Source of the DNA: Novosphingobium sp. 9
GTDB lineage: Bacteria > Pseudomonadota > Alphaproteobacteria > Sphingomonadales > Sphingomonadaceae
NCBI RefSeq assembly: GCF_025340265.1
Contig: NZ_CP022708.1
Location: 147,501 to 211,500, forward strand
Direction: 5' to 3'
Length of the DNA stretch: 64,000 nt
Shown: piece by piece, positions 37,369 to 46,379 of the stretch
Layout: each line of letters starts with the position of its first letter
Numbering within the stretch: the first letter of the stretch is position 1
Position numbers and translations under genes: made by a program
Notes under the pieces: generated by a model
What the model saw: only the letters and a program-made list of their open reading frames with translations
Told to the model about the DNA's origin: nothing
The model's database searches: none

Positions 37369-39642
37369 ATGCAAAAGACTGGGCAAAAGACCAGGCAATT
37401 CGCTCTGCTGTGCGGCGTCGCGGTTTCGGCTTTCGGCGTTCCGGCCATGGCGCAGGACGCCACCAGCGCCGAACCCGCCGCTGCTGCACCGCCGCCGTCG
37501 GAAATCATCGTCACCGCGCAGCGCCGCGCCGAAAAGGTGACGGAAGTTCCGATCTCGATCACCGTCGCCAGCGCCGCGCAGCTTGAGCGCCAGCAGGTGA
37601 ATACCGTGAACGATCTGGCCCGCATTGCGCCGAGCCTCGAGATTCAGGCGGCGCCGGGCCAGAACACCGGTGGCGGCGGTTCGATCCGCGGCATCGGCAC
37701 GATGACCTTTTCGCCAGGCGCGGTGGCTTCGGTGGGCGTGGTCGTCGATCAGGTCAGCCAGGGCAACGCCAATATTTCCGATCTGTTCGACGTTGCCCGT
37801 GTCGAGGTGCTGAAAGGCCCGCAGGGCACCCTGTTCGGCCTGACCACTTCTGCGGGCGTCATCAACATCACCACCAACGCGCCCAAGTTCGGCGAGTTTT
37901 CCGCCCGCGTGCGCACCGAACTGTCGAACGCGGGAACCGCCGGTGCCAAGTACGGCAATCAGGTGGTGCAGGGCGTCGTCAATATTCCGATCTCGTCCAA
38001 CATGGCCGCGCGCATTTCCGGCGTTGCCAACTTGCGTCAGGGCGTGGACCGCAATGCCACGACTGGCGATCTCAACGACAACAACCGCTATTCGGTGCGC
38101 GGCCGCCTGCTGTGGGAGCCGACCGATCGCCTGACCGTGAACCTGATCGGCGACTATGCGCATTCCAGCGCGGAGAACGGCGGCGACTTCTTCACCTTCA
38201 TCAAGACCAGTGGCCCCGGCTCGTTCTTCGGCGGCGCGGGCTATGACGCGGTGGGCATCACCGATCGCCTCGCCAGCTGCGGTGTGACCGTGAAGGAGGG
38301 CAACCGCGACTACTGCACCAGTTCGCACTACAAGGGCACGACGAGCAACTACGGCGGGTCGGTGCAGGTGGACTATGCCGCCGATCCCTTCACACTGACC
38401 TCAATCACCGCCTATCGCAAGTCGGGCGAACTGGGCTCTGGCGCCTCTTCCAACGTCTTCCGTGGCGATCCGCTGGAATTGCAGGTGGAAAACGAACCGG
38501 TTGATCGCAACCTGAACCTCTTTACGCAGGAATTCCGCGTCAGTTCGGCAGCCACCAACACTATCGAATATACCGTGGGGGCGTTCTATTCGAACCAGAA
38601 GCAGAATCGCGATCCCGAGACGGTGAACGTCACGCTGGTTCCGGCGGAAAATGTTGTGATCCCGATCGCCTCTACGACGGTTCCCGCGCTGACGATCCGC
38701 GATGAATCGCTGGCGTTCTTCGGGCAGGCGACCACGCACATCGGGGATTCTCTGCGCCTCATCACCGGCACGCGCTACACCACCGATCGTTTGTCGCTGC
38801 AGATGCCGAGCACTGCCGATACCGTGCTCAATGCCGAGGAATGGTCGTGGCGTCTGGGCGCGCAATACGATCTGGCGCGCAACACGATGGCCTATGCCAC
38901 CGTTTCGCGCGGCTTCAAGGGTGGCCAGATCGCGGTGCCGACCGATGGCCGCACGCCCTATGTCGTCCTGCCGGAAATCCCGACCAGCTACGAAGTGGGC
39001 TTCAAGTCCACGCTGTTCGGCGGCTGGGTGGCCGATGTCAGTGCGTTCTACATGAAGATCGACAACTTCCAGGCGCAGAGCTGCACCGTGGATGGAACCG
39101 GCGTGATCTCGTGCGACCAGAAGAACGTGAACGGCGTGAAGACGCGCGGCGTCGAGGTGAATTTCTTCGGCAACATCACCCCGAACCTCTCGCTCAACAC
39201 CGGCTTCATCTATGCCAAGGCGACCTATCCCAAGGGCTATCTCGGCACCGACGGCACGGACATCGGCGGCAGCCAGCTGGCCTATTCGCCCCGCTACAAG
39301 TTCACGCTTTCGGGTGAATACACCGTTCCGATCGGCGAGCGTCTGGGCGCTTTCCTGGCAGCGGATACCGTGTGGAAGTCGCGCATCCGCTATGAGGAGA
39401 ATTCCTATTCGGGCACGACTTTCCGCCCGCACTGGATGGTCGGCGGCCGGATGGGGCTGCGAACGCAGGACCAGCGTTATCAGGTCTCGGTCTTCGTGCG
39501 AAACCTGTTCAACGTGCATGAGCCGTCGCTGATGCAGAGCAGCTTCCCCTATACGACGGACAGCGGCGAGGCGAATGTCGGGGCGATCTATGGCCCGCAG
39601 TCGTTCCGCAACGTCGGCATCAGCCTCGATGCCAAGTTCTGA
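37369..39642 (+). CDS. TonB-dependent receptor (aromatic/glycoside cluster)
   Basis: Outer-membrane active importer, 757 residues. Signal peptide ending MAQDA near residue 26. TonB box region EIIVTAQRRAEKVTEVPISI, plug domain with ARIAPSLEIQAAPGQ, SIRGIGT, VEVLKGPQGTLFG and GVINITTNAP. A barrel with SRGFKGGQI and VRNLFNVHEPS ends in a terminal Phe (SLDAKF). AGGGAGA lies before the ATG. The shorter length and VTAQRRAE box match receptors of the kind used in sphingomonads for aromatic and small plant ligands. It sits between the ring-cleavage genes and the glycosidases, so its cargo is probably the intact phenolic glycoside. Confidence 0.95.
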   Translation: MQKTGQKTRQFALLCGVAVSAFGVPAMAQDATSAEPAAAAPPPSEIIVTAQRRAEKVTEVPISITVASAAQLERQQVNTVNDLARIAPSLEIQAAPGQNTGGGGSIRGIGTMTFSPGAVASVGVVVDQVSQGNANISDLFDVARVEVLKGPQGTLFGLTTSAGVINITTNAPKFGEFSARVRTELSNAGTAGAKYGNQVVQGVVNIPISSNMAARISGVANLRQGVDRNATTGDLNDNNRYSVRGRLLWEPTDRLTVNLIGDYAHSSAENGGDFFTFIKTSGPGSFFGGAGYDAVGITDRLASCGVTVKEGNRDYCTSSHYKGTTSNYGGSVQVDYAADPFTLTSITAYRKSGELGSGASSNVFRGDPLELQVENEPVDRNLNLFTQEFRVSSAATNTIEYTVGAFYSNQKQNRDPETVNVTLVPAENVVIPIASTTVPALTIRDESLAFFGQATTHIGDSLRLITGTRYTTDRLSLQMPSTADTVLNAEEWSWRLGAQYDLARNTMAYATVSRGFKGGQIAVPTDGRTPYVVLPEIPTSYEVGFKSTLFGGWVADVSAFYMKIDNFQAQSCTVDGTGVISCDQKNVNGVKTRGVEVNFFGNITPNLSLNTGFIYAKATYPKGYLGTDGTDIGGSQLAYSPRYKFTLSGEYTVPIGERLGAFLAADTVWKSRIRYEENSYSGTTFRPHWMVGGRMGLRTQDQRYQVSVFVRNLFNVHEPSLMQSSFPYTTDSGEANVGAIYGPQSFRNVGISLDAKF

Positions 39643-39692
39643 AGCCCCAGGTTCTGAAGCGACTGCCTGAAACGACCGGAGAGAAACCGACG

Positions 39693-40568
39693 ATGACCGG
39701 ACCCCAACCCGCCGAAATCCGCAGGGCCATCATGGCGATGGGCAGCGGGATGGGGCCGCAGGTCGTGGCGGCGTGCCGCGACCTGTTCGCCGCCGAACAG
39801 CAGGGGCTGGCCGAGAAGATCGCTCCGGTGGCGCTCGATTGCGCCTATGGCGATGATGCGCGCCATCGGCTCGACCTCTATCGCGATAGTGAGCATGAGG
39901 GCCTTCCCGTCCTGCTGTTCGTCCATGGCGGCGGTTTCCTGATGGGTGACAAGGGGGGCGAGGGCTCGCAGAGCGGCTGGTCGAGCGCCCATATCGGGCG
40001 CTGGGCCGCAGCCAACGGCATGCTGGGCGCAGTGATGAACTATCGCCTTGCGCCCGATCACCAATGGCCAGCCGGGGCGCAGGACGTCGGCGCCGCAGTG
40101 GCATGGCTGCGCGAAAATGCTGCGCAGCATGGCGGCGATCCGGCGCGGATCGTGGTGATGGGCACGTCGGCGGGGGCGGTGCATGTCGCGGGCTTCCTGC
40201 GCGACGATCCGCACCATGCCGATCTCGTGAAAGCGGCGATCCTGCTGTCCGGGCTCTACGGATTCACCCCTCTCGATGACCGGGACGAGCGCTATTACGG
40301 GCCTCAGGCGGATTACGCATCCCGCATGCCGCTGGGGGCTGTCGTTGCGACCGGTCTACCGCTCTACCTCGCCGGGGCGCAGTACGATCCGCCGCGCTTC
40401 CAGCGGGAGTGGGCCGGGCTGATGCAGGCGCGTTTGGAGCGCCACGGCACTCTGCCGCGCGGCTATCTCGCCAGCGGGCACACCCACTACACACTGCCGA
40501 TGCATCTTGGCACTTCGGACACGCGCCTGTCCGATGAGCTTCTCACCTTCCTTTCTGACACCCTGTGA
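39693..40568 (+). CDS. Alpha/beta-hydrolase esterase (HSL/BD-FAE type)
   Basis: Esterase of 291 residues with no signal peptide. Oxyanion motif FVHGGGF (77-82), nucleophile Ser159 in VVMGTSAGAVHVAG and catalytic His in LASGHTHYTLP (around 268); an Asp lies in the expected region between. Alternative starts include Met14. Placed between the receptor and the beta-glucosidase, it may remove acyl groups (acetyl, malonyl, feruloyl) from acylated glycosides, which is an inference. Confidence 0.9.
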   Translation: MTGPQPAEIRRAIMAMGSGMGPQVVAACRDLFAAEQQGLAEKIAPVALDCAYGDDARHRLDLYRDSEHEGLPVLLFVHGGGFLMGDKGGEGSQSGWSSAHIGRWAAANGMLGAVMNYRLAPDHQWPAGAQDVGAAVAWLRENAAQHGGDPARIVVMGTSAGAVHVAGFLRDDPHHADLVKAAILLSGLYGFTPLDDRDERYYGPQADYASRMPLGAVVATGLPLYLAGAQYDPPRFQREWAGLMQARLERHGTLPRGYLASGHTHYTLPMHLGTSDTRLSDELLTFLSDTL

Positions 40569-40579
40569 AAGAGGCCGAT

Positions 40580-41929
40580 ATGACCGAGAATTTCCGGATG
40601 GACCGCCGTGCGTTGCTGGCCGTCGGCGCAGGAGCAGGGGCGCTTGCAGGGCTTGCGCCTTTGAGCGCAAGGGCTGCGGCAAAGGCGGCTGTAGCGAAAG
40701 CATCCACGCCATTTCCCAAAGGCTTCTTCTGGGGCGCCGCGACGGCACCGCATCAGGTCGAGGGGAACAACATCGCCTCGGACCTGTGGTTCCTCGAACA
40801 TCAGCAACCGACCGTCTTTGCCGAGCCTTCGGGCGATGCGGTGAACAGTCTGGAATTGTGGCCGACCGATCTCGATATCGTGAAGGGGCTGGGCCTCAAC
40901 AGCTATCGCTTCGGCATCGAGTGGGCACGGATCGAGCCGGAGAAGGGCCTGATCTCGCGCGGGATGCTCGATCACTACAAGGCGATGGTGGCCGGGTGCC
41001 GGGATCGCGGGATCGCGCCACTGGTGACGTTCAATCATTTCACCGCGCCGCGGTGGTTCAGCGCAATGGGCGGCTGGACCAATCCCGACGCGCCTGCGCT
41101 TTTCGCGAACTACTGCGACAAGGTCGCCCGCGCGATCGGCGCCGATATCGGCATGGCGATGACGCTGAACGAGCCGAACATCCTGCTGCTGCTGCGCAAG
41201 ATCCTGCCGCCGCCGGTATGGGACGCGCAGCGCGCCACCGTGCAGGCCGCCGCCAAGCGTCTGGGCGTCGCGAGGTTCGTCTGCGCCAATGTGGCCGGGC
41301 CAGAGGATATCGACGCCATCGAGCATGGCCTTGCCGCCGGGCACAAGGCGGCGCGCGCGGCGATCAAGGCAGTGCGCGGCGATCTGCCGGTGGGCTTTAC
41401 GCTCTCGATCATCGACGAGGAGGCGGCGGGCAAGAACTCGCTGCGCGATGCCGTTCGCCAAGAGCTGTATGGCATGTGGCTGGAGATCGCGAAGGGCGAC
41501 GATTTCATCGGCGTGCAGAACTACGAACGCGCGGTCTGGAACGACAAGGGGCGTCTTCCGGCACCGGACGGTGCGGATCGCAACTGGTCGGGAACCGAGG
41601 TCTATGCGCCCTCGCTCGCCGGGGCTGTGAAGTACGCCCATGAAGCAACCGGCGTGCCGATCCTGGTTTCGGAGCATGGCGTCGGCACGGACGACGACAC
41701 GCTCCGCGCCCGCTTCATTCCGGCGGCGTTGCGCGATTTGCGGCAGGTGATGGCCGATGGCGTGCCGGTGCTGGGCTATGTGCACTGGTCGCTGCTCGAC
41801 AACTACGAGTGGATCTTCGGGTACAAGCCGCATTTCGGGCTGTGCAGTGTCGACCGCGAGACTTTCGTACGGACGCCCAAACCCAGCGCGCGGGTGCTGG
41901 GGGCGATCGCCGCGCGCGGATCGATCTAG
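40580..41929 (+). CDS. GH1 beta-glucosidase, exported
   Basis: 449 residues from the ATG at 40580 (AGAGG upstream). A GTG at 40565 that overlaps the previous stop is an alternative start. The N-terminus is a twin-arginine-like signal (RMDRRALLAVGAGAGAL), so it is periplasmic. GH1 motifs: FPKGFFWGAATAPHQVEG, SYRFGIEWARIEP, the acid/base Glu198 in TLNEPN, the nucleophile Glu365 in ILVSEHG and VHWSLLDNYEW near the end. It would remove beta-glucose left on a flavonoid after the rhamnosidase acts. Confidence 0.93.
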   Translation: MTENFRMDRRALLAVGAGAGALAGLAPLSARAAAKAAVAKASTPFPKGFFWGAATAPHQVEGNNIASDLWFLEHQQPTVFAEPSGDAVNSLELWPTDLDIVKGLGLNSYRFGIEWARIEPEKGLISRGMLDHYKAMVAGCRDRGIAPLVTFNHFTAPRWFSAMGGWTNPDAPALFANYCDKVARAIGADIGMAMTLNEPNILLLLRKILPPPVWDAQRATVQAAAKRLGVARFVCANVAGPEDIDAIEHGLAAGHKAARAAIKAVRGDLPVGFTLSIIDEEAAGKNSLRDAVRQELYGMWLEIAKGDDFIGVQNYERAVWNDKGRLPAPDGADRNWSGTEVYAPSLAGAVKYAHEATGVPILVSEHGVGTDDDTLRARFIPAALRDLRQVMADGVPVLGYVHWSLLDNYEWIFGYKPHFGLCSVDRETFVRTPKPSARVLGAIAARGSI

Positions 41930-41940
41930 GTCTTGTCGCG

Positions 41941-41960
41941 GGCTGGCGGTTGCGCCAGCC
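41941..41960 (+). other. Perfect hairpin between the GH1 and GH106 genes
   Basis: GGCTGGCG-GTTG-CGCCAGCC is a perfect 8-bp stem with a 4-base loop 11 bp after the GH1 stop. No T-run follows, so it is more likely an mRNA processing or stability element than a terminator. Confidence 0.5.
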
Positions 41961-42029
41961 TGATGATCGCAGAAGAAAATATCGGCCAAAGCCTGCAACG
42001 GGCGGGGCTGGAAAAATCGGGAGTTGGAA

Positions 42030-45000
42030 ATGTCGCGCAGGCGCTTTCGGATCATGCTTTGTCTCGCCAGTGGCCTTGTCGCCGCGCCCGTTCTGGCGGG
42101 GGAGCCTGCCACCTCGGGAAGCGCGCAGGCACCTGCCGCCACCGACAGCGTACTGGCGCAGGAGTTCCGCGATCCCCCGGCCTCTGCCCGCCCGCGCGTG
42201 TGGTGGCACTGGATGAACGGCAACATCACCAAGGATGGCATCGCCAAGGATCTGGCGTGGATGAAGTCCGTCGGTATCGGCGGTGTCCAGAATTTCGATG
42301 CCAATCTCCAGACCCCGCAGATCGTGGACAAGCGGCTGGCCTATATGACGCCTGAGTGGAAGGATGCCTTTCGCTTCGCGGTGCAGGAAGCGGACCGGCA
42401 GGGGCTGGAGTTTGCCATCGCCTCCTCGCCCGGCTGGTCGGAGACCGGCGGGCCGTGGGTCGCGCCCAAGGATGGCATGAAGAAGCTGGTCTGGTCGAGC
42501 GTCTCGCTCGCATCGGGGCAGCGACTGACCGGTGCGCTGCCCGCGCTGCCTGGCACGACCGGCCCCTTTCAGGACCTGCATCCTGCGCTCGGCATCGAGG
42601 AAATGATTTCCGGGCACCCTGCGCCCGCGGCGGGGCATTTCACCGGGAGTGGCCCGGTTCTGGCCTATTCGGTCTCCGAGGTGGCGGCATTGCCCATGCC
42701 TCAGGCGCACGACGGGCTGGGCAACGCGCTCGCCGCCGGTGCGCTGTCGGACAGCGATCTCGGCGCGGGGTCACGCTGGCGCGCAAGGACGGCACCGCGC
42801 CGGTGCTGCGGCTGGACTATCCGAAAGCCGTGACGATGCGCAGCGTCACGCTGTTCTTGCCGGACGTCGTAATTCCCTTTTCGGGTTCACCATTTCTTGC
42901 CGCTGTGGAGGCGAGCGAGGATGGCACGACCTGGACCAAGATCACCGACCTTACGCTCAGCGGTGTACCCACGACGGCCAGCTTTCCGGCGGTGACGGCT
43001 GCGCATTTCCGTGTCGTTCTGAACCCTGCGCCACTTCATGGCGGGCTGGGCTCTCCGGCACCGGGTGTGGCGATGGGGGGGCTGTTCGACGGCATCGGCG
43101 CGGCTATGGCGAAGAAGCCCCTGATCGTCGGCACTTTCGCGCTCACGTCGCAAGCGCGGGTGGACCGGTTCGAGACCAAGGCCGGTTTCGTGATGAGCCC
43201 GGACTATTATGCGCTGGGATCGGTGAACGATGCCGTACGTGGTATCGATGCCGCGAAGGTCATCGACCTGACGGACCGGGTGAAAGCGGATGGCACGCTT
43301 GACTGGACCGCGCCAAAGCTCCCCAAAGGGCAGTACTGGCAGGTCCTGCGGCTCGGCTGGTCGCTGCTGGGCACGACCAATCACCCGGCGACACCCGAGG
43401 CGACCGGTCTGGAAGTCGACAAGTACGACGGCAAGGCGGTGGAGGCCTATCTCGACCATTATCTGGGCATGTATCGCGAGACGGTGGGCGATGGCCTGAT
43501 CGGCCAGCACGGCATCCGTGCACTGCTGACGGACTCGATCGAGGCGGGCGAGGCGAACTGGACGCCGCAGATGATCGCGAAATTCCGGGCCTTGCGCGGC
43601 TATGACCCCACGCCCTGGCTACCCGCGCTGACCGGTGTTCTCGTCGGCTCGCGTGAGGATACCGATCGCTTCCTCTACGATTATCGCCGCACACTGGCAG
43701 ACCTGCTGGCCAGCGAGCACTACGGCACTATCGCGCGCGTTGCCCATGCCAACGGCCTCAAGCTCTATGGCGAGGCGCTGGAGGATCATCGCCCGATGCT
43801 GGGCGACGACATGACCATGCGCAGCCACACCGATGTGCCGATGGCGGCGATGTGGGCGTTCAACAAGGCCGAGGGGCCGCGCCAGTCGCTGGTCGCCGAC
43901 ATCAAGGGCGCTGCCTCGGTTGCGCACCTTTACGGGCAGAACCTTGTCGCGGCGGAATCGATGACCTCGCAGATGGCGCCCTGGGCTTTTGCGCCGAAGG
44001 ATCTGAAGCACGTTATCGATCTGGAGTTCGTGACCGGCGTCAACCGCCCGGTGGTGCATACCTCGGTCCATGTCCCGGTGGATGACAAGAAGCCGGGCCT
44101 CTCGTTGTTTATCTTCGGGCAGTACTTCAACCGGATGGAGAGCTGGTCCGGCATGGCGAAGCCGTGGGTGGATTATATCTCGCGCTCCTCGCTGATGTTG
44201 CAGCAAGGGCGCAACGTGGCCGATCTGGCCTATTTCCATGGCGAGGAGGCGCCGCTGACCTCGCTCTATGGCGATAAGCCGGTCGCCGACGCGCCTGTTA
44301 CCCATGCCTATGATTTCCTGAACTTCGATGCTCTGAACACGCTGCTGACCAATGACGGGACCGATGTCGTGACGCCCGCAGGCGCGCGTTATCGCGCGAT
44401 CTATCTCGGCGGTTCGTCCAGCCGGATGACGCTGGCGGCGCTGCGTCGCCTGTCCGCTCTCGTTGAGGGCGGGGCGACGGTGATCGGCGAGAAACCGCAG
44501 CTTTCGCCCAGCCTCGTCGCCAGTGAGCAGGGCGAGGGCGCGCAGTGGATGAGCCTTGTCGACCGGCTGTGGCCGGGTGGCGGGCAGGCCATGATCGGCA
44601 AGGGCCGGGTTATCGCCTCGCACGACGTGGAAGGCGCGCTTGCGGGGATGGGCGTCGCGCCCGATTTCCGCTTCACCGGGGCCGCGGCGGGCGTGGCCAT
44701 CCCCTTCGTCCATCGCCGCGACGACAAGGGCGATATCTATTATCTCTCGAACCCGGCCGACACCGCGCAGACCATCGAGGCGCATTTCCGCGTGACCGGA
44801 AAGCGCCCCGAACTGTGGCACCCCGAGACCGGAACGTCCGAGCCGGTAAGTTACCGGATCGTCGAGGGCGAGACGATCGTGCCGCTCTCGCTCACCGCCG
44901 ATGACGCCGTCTTCGTGGTGTTCCGCGAACCGACCACGCAGGCTGGCTTTACCGTGCCCACGCCGGTTTCGCATGCCCTGGCGGGTGATCTCGACAGTGG

Positions 45001-45460
45001 CTGGAAGGTCGCCTTCCAGCCGGATCGCGGCGCTCCGGTATCAGCGAACCTGCCCCGGCTGGGTTCGTTGAGCGAAAGCGCCGATCCGGGTATCAAATAT
45101 TTCTCCGGTGTGGCGACCTATTCGCGCCGCTTCACAGTCCCCGCGTCACACAAGGCCGGCACGCCCTTGTGGCTTGACCTTGGGCAGGTCGGCGATCTGG
45201 CTGCGGTTCGGGTCAACGGTGTCGCGGTCGGCACCGTCTGGCATGCGCCTTACCGGCTGGATATCGGCAAGGTGGTGAAGGCGGGCGCCAACACGCTGGA
45301 GGTGCAGGTCGCCGATACCTGGGTCAATCGCCTGATCGGTGATGCCCAACCCGGCGCGAAGGCGATCACCTGGACGGCGATGCCGACTTATCGTGCCGAT
45401 GCGCCGCTGCGACCCTCCGGCCTTATCGGTCCGGTGCGCCTGTGGGAGGAAGGGAAGTGA
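42030..45460 (+). CDS. GH106 alpha-L-rhamnosidase, secreted; one probable frameshift
   Basis: Releases terminal L-rhamnose from rutinosides and similar glycosides. ATG at 42030, preceded by GGGAG; signal peptide ending VLAGE near residue 24. GH106 pattern: RPRVWWHWMNGNITKDGI, DLAWMKSVGIGGVQNFD, LEFAIASSPGWSETGGPW, HGIRALLTDSIEAGEANW and GEALEDHRPMLGDDMTMR. The C-terminus has sugar-binding beta domains (WLDLGQVGDLAAVRVNG). The frame breaks at the G4 run 42767-42770; one extra G gives LGAGVTLARKDGTAP and a single 1143-residue protein, normal for the family. Characterised GH106 enzymes include one from Novosphingobium sp. PP1Y (from memory). It overlaps the next gene by 4 bp. Confidence 0.88.
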
Positions 45461-45954
45461 GCGAGACGAGTGTTCTGCCGGTCGAGCCGGGCGCGATCTC
45501 TGCGTCCGACTTCATCCGCCGCGAGACGTTGACCAGTGTGGCGATCAACACCGTCCTCAGTCTGGCCTTTTTTCTCGTGGTGTTTCGTCTGGAGGCGCGA
45601 GTGCCGGTCTGGGGCCTTGGCAACCTCGTTTTCGATACTCTGCCGCAGAGCTTCATGATCACGCTGATGGGGGTACTGGTGCCGGGTCTGATAGCGCGCG
45701 CAAAGCGGCAGGCAGGCAAGGTTGAGGCGTTATCGGAGCGCTCGATCCTGCCGTATTCGCCATGGGTACGTGCGATCGCGATGGCGCTGGTCTCGGCGCT
45801 GGTCTGTTCGGCAATCGCGCTGGCGATATTCGCTGCCTTGGGCTGGCAGGACGTGAACTGGTGGTGCGCATTGGGTGGCAAGCTGGTTTTCGGTGCCATG
45901 CTGGCACTGGTTGTAACGCCTGTAGGTCTTCGGGCAGCACTGGTCCCACGGTGA
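45457..45954 (+). CDS. Small integral membrane protein of unknown function
   Basis: 165 residues from a GTG at 45457 that overlaps the GH106 stop (GTGA) with a strong GGAGGAAGGG upstream. Four hydrophobic segments: INTVLSLAFFLVVF, FMITLMGVLVPGLI, IAMALVSALVCSAIALAIFA and KLVFGAMLALVVTPVG. I do not recognise a family. Tight coupling to the rhamnosidase suggests a role tied to this locus, perhaps transport or membrane anchoring, but nothing in the sequence proves that. Confidence 0.75.
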   Translation: MSETSVLPVEPGAISASDFIRRETLTSVAINTVLSLAFFLVVFRLEARVPVWGLGNLVFDTLPQSFMITLMGVLVPGLIARAKRQAGKVEALSERSILPYSPWVRAIAMALVSALVCSAIALAIFAALGWQDVNWWCALGGKLVFGAMLALVVTPVGLRAALVPR

Positions 45955-46379
45955 TTAGCATGCTTGGGCCAAGCGGCAGGTAATTAACTGTGCTGCCGTT
46001 TCGCTGGGACTATGGCAATACTAGCGGATCGGCTACATCGTCGCTTGATGACTGTATGTACCAGTTCGATAACAGCGGAGGCGATACGCAGCATCCTTAA
46101 TCATTGTATTTTTGCGCAGTAAGTCATTGTCATGACGGCCAGATCCGGAGAACTGTCATCTGCAGGATAGCTTGTGATGATAGGTGAGGTCGGGGCTTAG
46201 GGCAACGGCACTTCGATCGTCGCTCCGGCCAACAGGGAGGGGTTCACCGAGTGGCAGTGGGTCTCGATCAAGAGGGAAGCAAGCGCCGGCATACCCGTTC
46301 TGACGGGATGCCCTGGGCGGATACGCCGCGCGAGGGGGAGAAAACAGGATAGGCTCCTCTTCGCGCGGCACAGGCGCAA
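45955..46379. other. Intergenic region with a weak terminator-like hairpin
   Basis: 425 bp between the end of the phenolic-glycoside cluster and the end of the poxB-like gene (convergent). CGGCAG (45974-45979) and CTGCCG (45993-45998) form a short stem followed by TTT, a weak plus-strand terminator candidate. No convincing gene is present. Confidence 0.45.

Noticed and set aside
40487..42331. 600-codon minus-strand frame
   Set aside because: Covers GH1 and the start of GH106 on the other strand with no recognisable features.
43619..44974. 450-codon minus-strand frame
   Set aside because: Antisense to GH106, low-complexity His/Arg-rich.
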